NCBI GenBank assembly: GCA_937954195.1
Contig: CALFYR010000212.1
Coordinates: 1 to 5,590, forward strand
DNA: 5,590 nt
Origin: an uncultured Dehalococcoidia bacterium
Lineage (GTDB): Bacteria > Chloroflexota > Dehalococcoidia > Tepidiformales > Tepidiformaceae
Direction: 5' to 3'
Positions 4,637 through 5,590 of the stretch are shown here, in pieces. A program made the translations under genes and the position numbers. The number at the start of each line of letters is the position of its first letter. Position 1 is the first letter of the stretch. The notes under the pieces were generated by a model, which did no database searches, was not told where the DNA came from, and worked only from the letters and a program-made list of their open reading frames with translations.

Positions 4637-5590
4637 ATGCTCTTCCCCACCGTCGATTTCGCAATCTTCTTCGTGGCGGTTTTCGCCGTTGCCTGGCTCA
4701 TCCGGCCATGGCATCTCGGCTGGCGGCTCTTTCTCGTCGCCGCCAGCTGGTTCTTCTACGGCTTCTGGGAACCGAAGTTCGTCCTCCTCCTCGTGGGCTC
4801 AACGGCCATCAACTGGGCCATCGGGTACGACCTTGCCCGCATGAAAAGCGAAGATGGCAAGCTCACGAAGTTCGGCCGCTGGTTCCTCGGCTTCGGCGTC
4901 GCCGCCAACCTGAGCACCCTCGGCTGGTTCAAGTACTACGGGTTCTTCTCCACCGAACTCGTGAACTCGCTGGACCGCATCGGCGTAGACCTCCCGATGC
5001 CGCTCCTCGAAATCACGCTCCCCGTGGCAATCTCGTTCTTCACGTTCCACGCCATCAGCTACCTGGTCGATATCGCCCGCGGCGATGCGGAACCGATGTC
5101 GATGCTCGATTTCGCGCTCTACCTGTCCTTCTTCCCCCACCTGGTCGCCGGCCCCATCGTTCGGGTCACGGAATTCGCGCCGCAAATCCGCGCCCCATTC
5201 GGCGAACGGATCATCGATGCCGCCCCGGCGTTCGTGCTCATCTTTGCCGGGCTCTTCAAAAAGGTCGTCATCTCCAGCTACCTGGCCACCGAAATCTCCG
5301 ACCCGGTCTTCGCGGCGCCCGGCACCCACTCGGCCTTCGAAATCCTCATTGCCATCTACGCCTACGCCATCCAGATCTTCGCCGACTTCTCCGGGTACAC
5401 CGATATCGCCATCGGCTGCGCGCTCCTGCTCGGCGTCCGCTTCCCCCAGAACTTCGATGCCCCGTACTCAGCCTTCTCCCTGCAGGACTTCTGGCGCCGC
5501 TGGCACATGACGCTCTCCCGCTGGCTCCGCGACTACCTGTACATCCCGCTCGGCGGCGGCCGTGGGACGAAGGCGTTCGTCTATCGGAAC
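4637..5590 (+). CDS. AlgI/DltB-like membrane-bound O-acyltransferase (MBOAT), 3' end missing
   Basis: The frame from ATG 4637 stays open to the window end, giving the first 318 residues of a protein whose family is usually about 470-500 aa. The start MLFPTVDFAIFF matches the typical AlgI-family opening, and no in-frame upstream start is close. There are many hydrophobic spans (about 7-22, 29-45, 49-64, 82-103, 127-147, 158-175, 196-215, 235-268). Family landmarks are LPVAISFFTFHAISYLVD (128-145), FPHLVAGPIVR (166-176), FADFSGYTDIAIG (248-260) and DFWRRWHMTLSRWLRDYLYIPLGG (284-307), including the conserved His290. The second invariant MBOAT histidine, thought catalytic, would lie past the window. 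These enzymes move acyl groups through the membrane onto envelope polymers with an SGNH partner, and an SGNH gene diverges from it across 176 bp. There is no clear Shine-Dalgarno site. The acceptor (polysaccharide, teichoic-like polymer or peptidoglycan) is unknown. Confidence 0.9.
   Translation, partial: MLFPTVDFAIFFVAVFAVAWLIRPWHLGWRLFLVAASWFFYGFWEPKFVLLLVGSTAINWAIGYDLARMKSEDGKLTKFGRWFLGFGVAANLSTLGWFKYYGFFSTELVNSLDRIGVDLPMPLLEITLPVAISFFTFHAISYLVDIARGDAEPMSMLDFALYLSFFPHLVAGPIVRVTEFAPQIRAPFGERIIDAAPAFVLIFAGLFKKVVISSYLATEISDPVFAAPGTHSAFEILIAIYAYAIQIFADFSGYTDIAIGCALLLGVRFPQNFDAPYSAFSLQDFWRRWHMTLSRWLRDYLYIPLGGGRGTKAFVYRN

Noticed and set aside
4461..4664. Upstream extension of the SGNH frame to 4664
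   Set aside because: The extra 68 residues show no conserved feature, occupy the divergent promoter region and would run into the MBOAT gene. GGAGG before GTG 4460 gives a better start.

Overview
The window is GC-rich, mostly coding DNA that looks like a chromosomal fragment of a member of the Chloroflexota (perhaps Dehalococcoidia or Tepidiformia). This is an inference from style. Three exported proteins carry Thr/Pro/Ala-rich linkers of the TPT or TNTP kind. A Tat-exported solute-binding lipoprotein has a run of eight aspartates after its lipobox cysteine. One surface protein ends in a sortase-like APDTG signal. All of these fit a single-membrane envelope. No RNA genes, insertion sequences, CRISPR arrays or phage genes were seen.

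Layout, left to right. Bases 1-768 (+) hold the C-terminal part of a surface protein with SpaA/Cna-B-like beta-sandwich repeats, a Thr/Pro stalk, an APDTG motif and a C-terminal membrane anchor. A strong intrinsic terminator follows. Bases 769-1188 separate two convergent genes. This stretch holds the two facing terminators, an 18-nt palindrome and a small degenerate repeat family, with no supported gene. On the minus strand lie, in order of transcription, an SGNH/GDSL-type hydrolase (4460-3525), a divergent ClpS adaptor (3480-3151) and a family 5 extracellular solute-binding protein (3021-1189). Diverging from the hydrolase, the plus strand from 4637 to the window end encodes the first 318 residues of an AlgI/DltB-like membrane-bound O-acyltransferase (MBOAT).

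How they may work together. The divergent pair of a membrane-anchored SGNH protein and an MBOAT resembles the partner pairs AlgI/AlgX-AlgJ, DltB/DltD and PatA/PatB, in which the MBOAT moves an acyl group across the membrane and an SGNH protein transfers it to an envelope polymer. It is the clearest functional unit here, although the acceptor polymer cannot be read from the window. The solute-binding protein has no permease or ATPase genes beside it. ClpS has no clpA or clpC neighbour and carries unusual residues in its degron pocket. I did not find convincing evidence of a wholly new multi-gene system. The points most worth checking are the altered ClpS pocket, the paired repeats before the solute-binding gene, the variant sorting signal and the SGNH-MBOAT pair.
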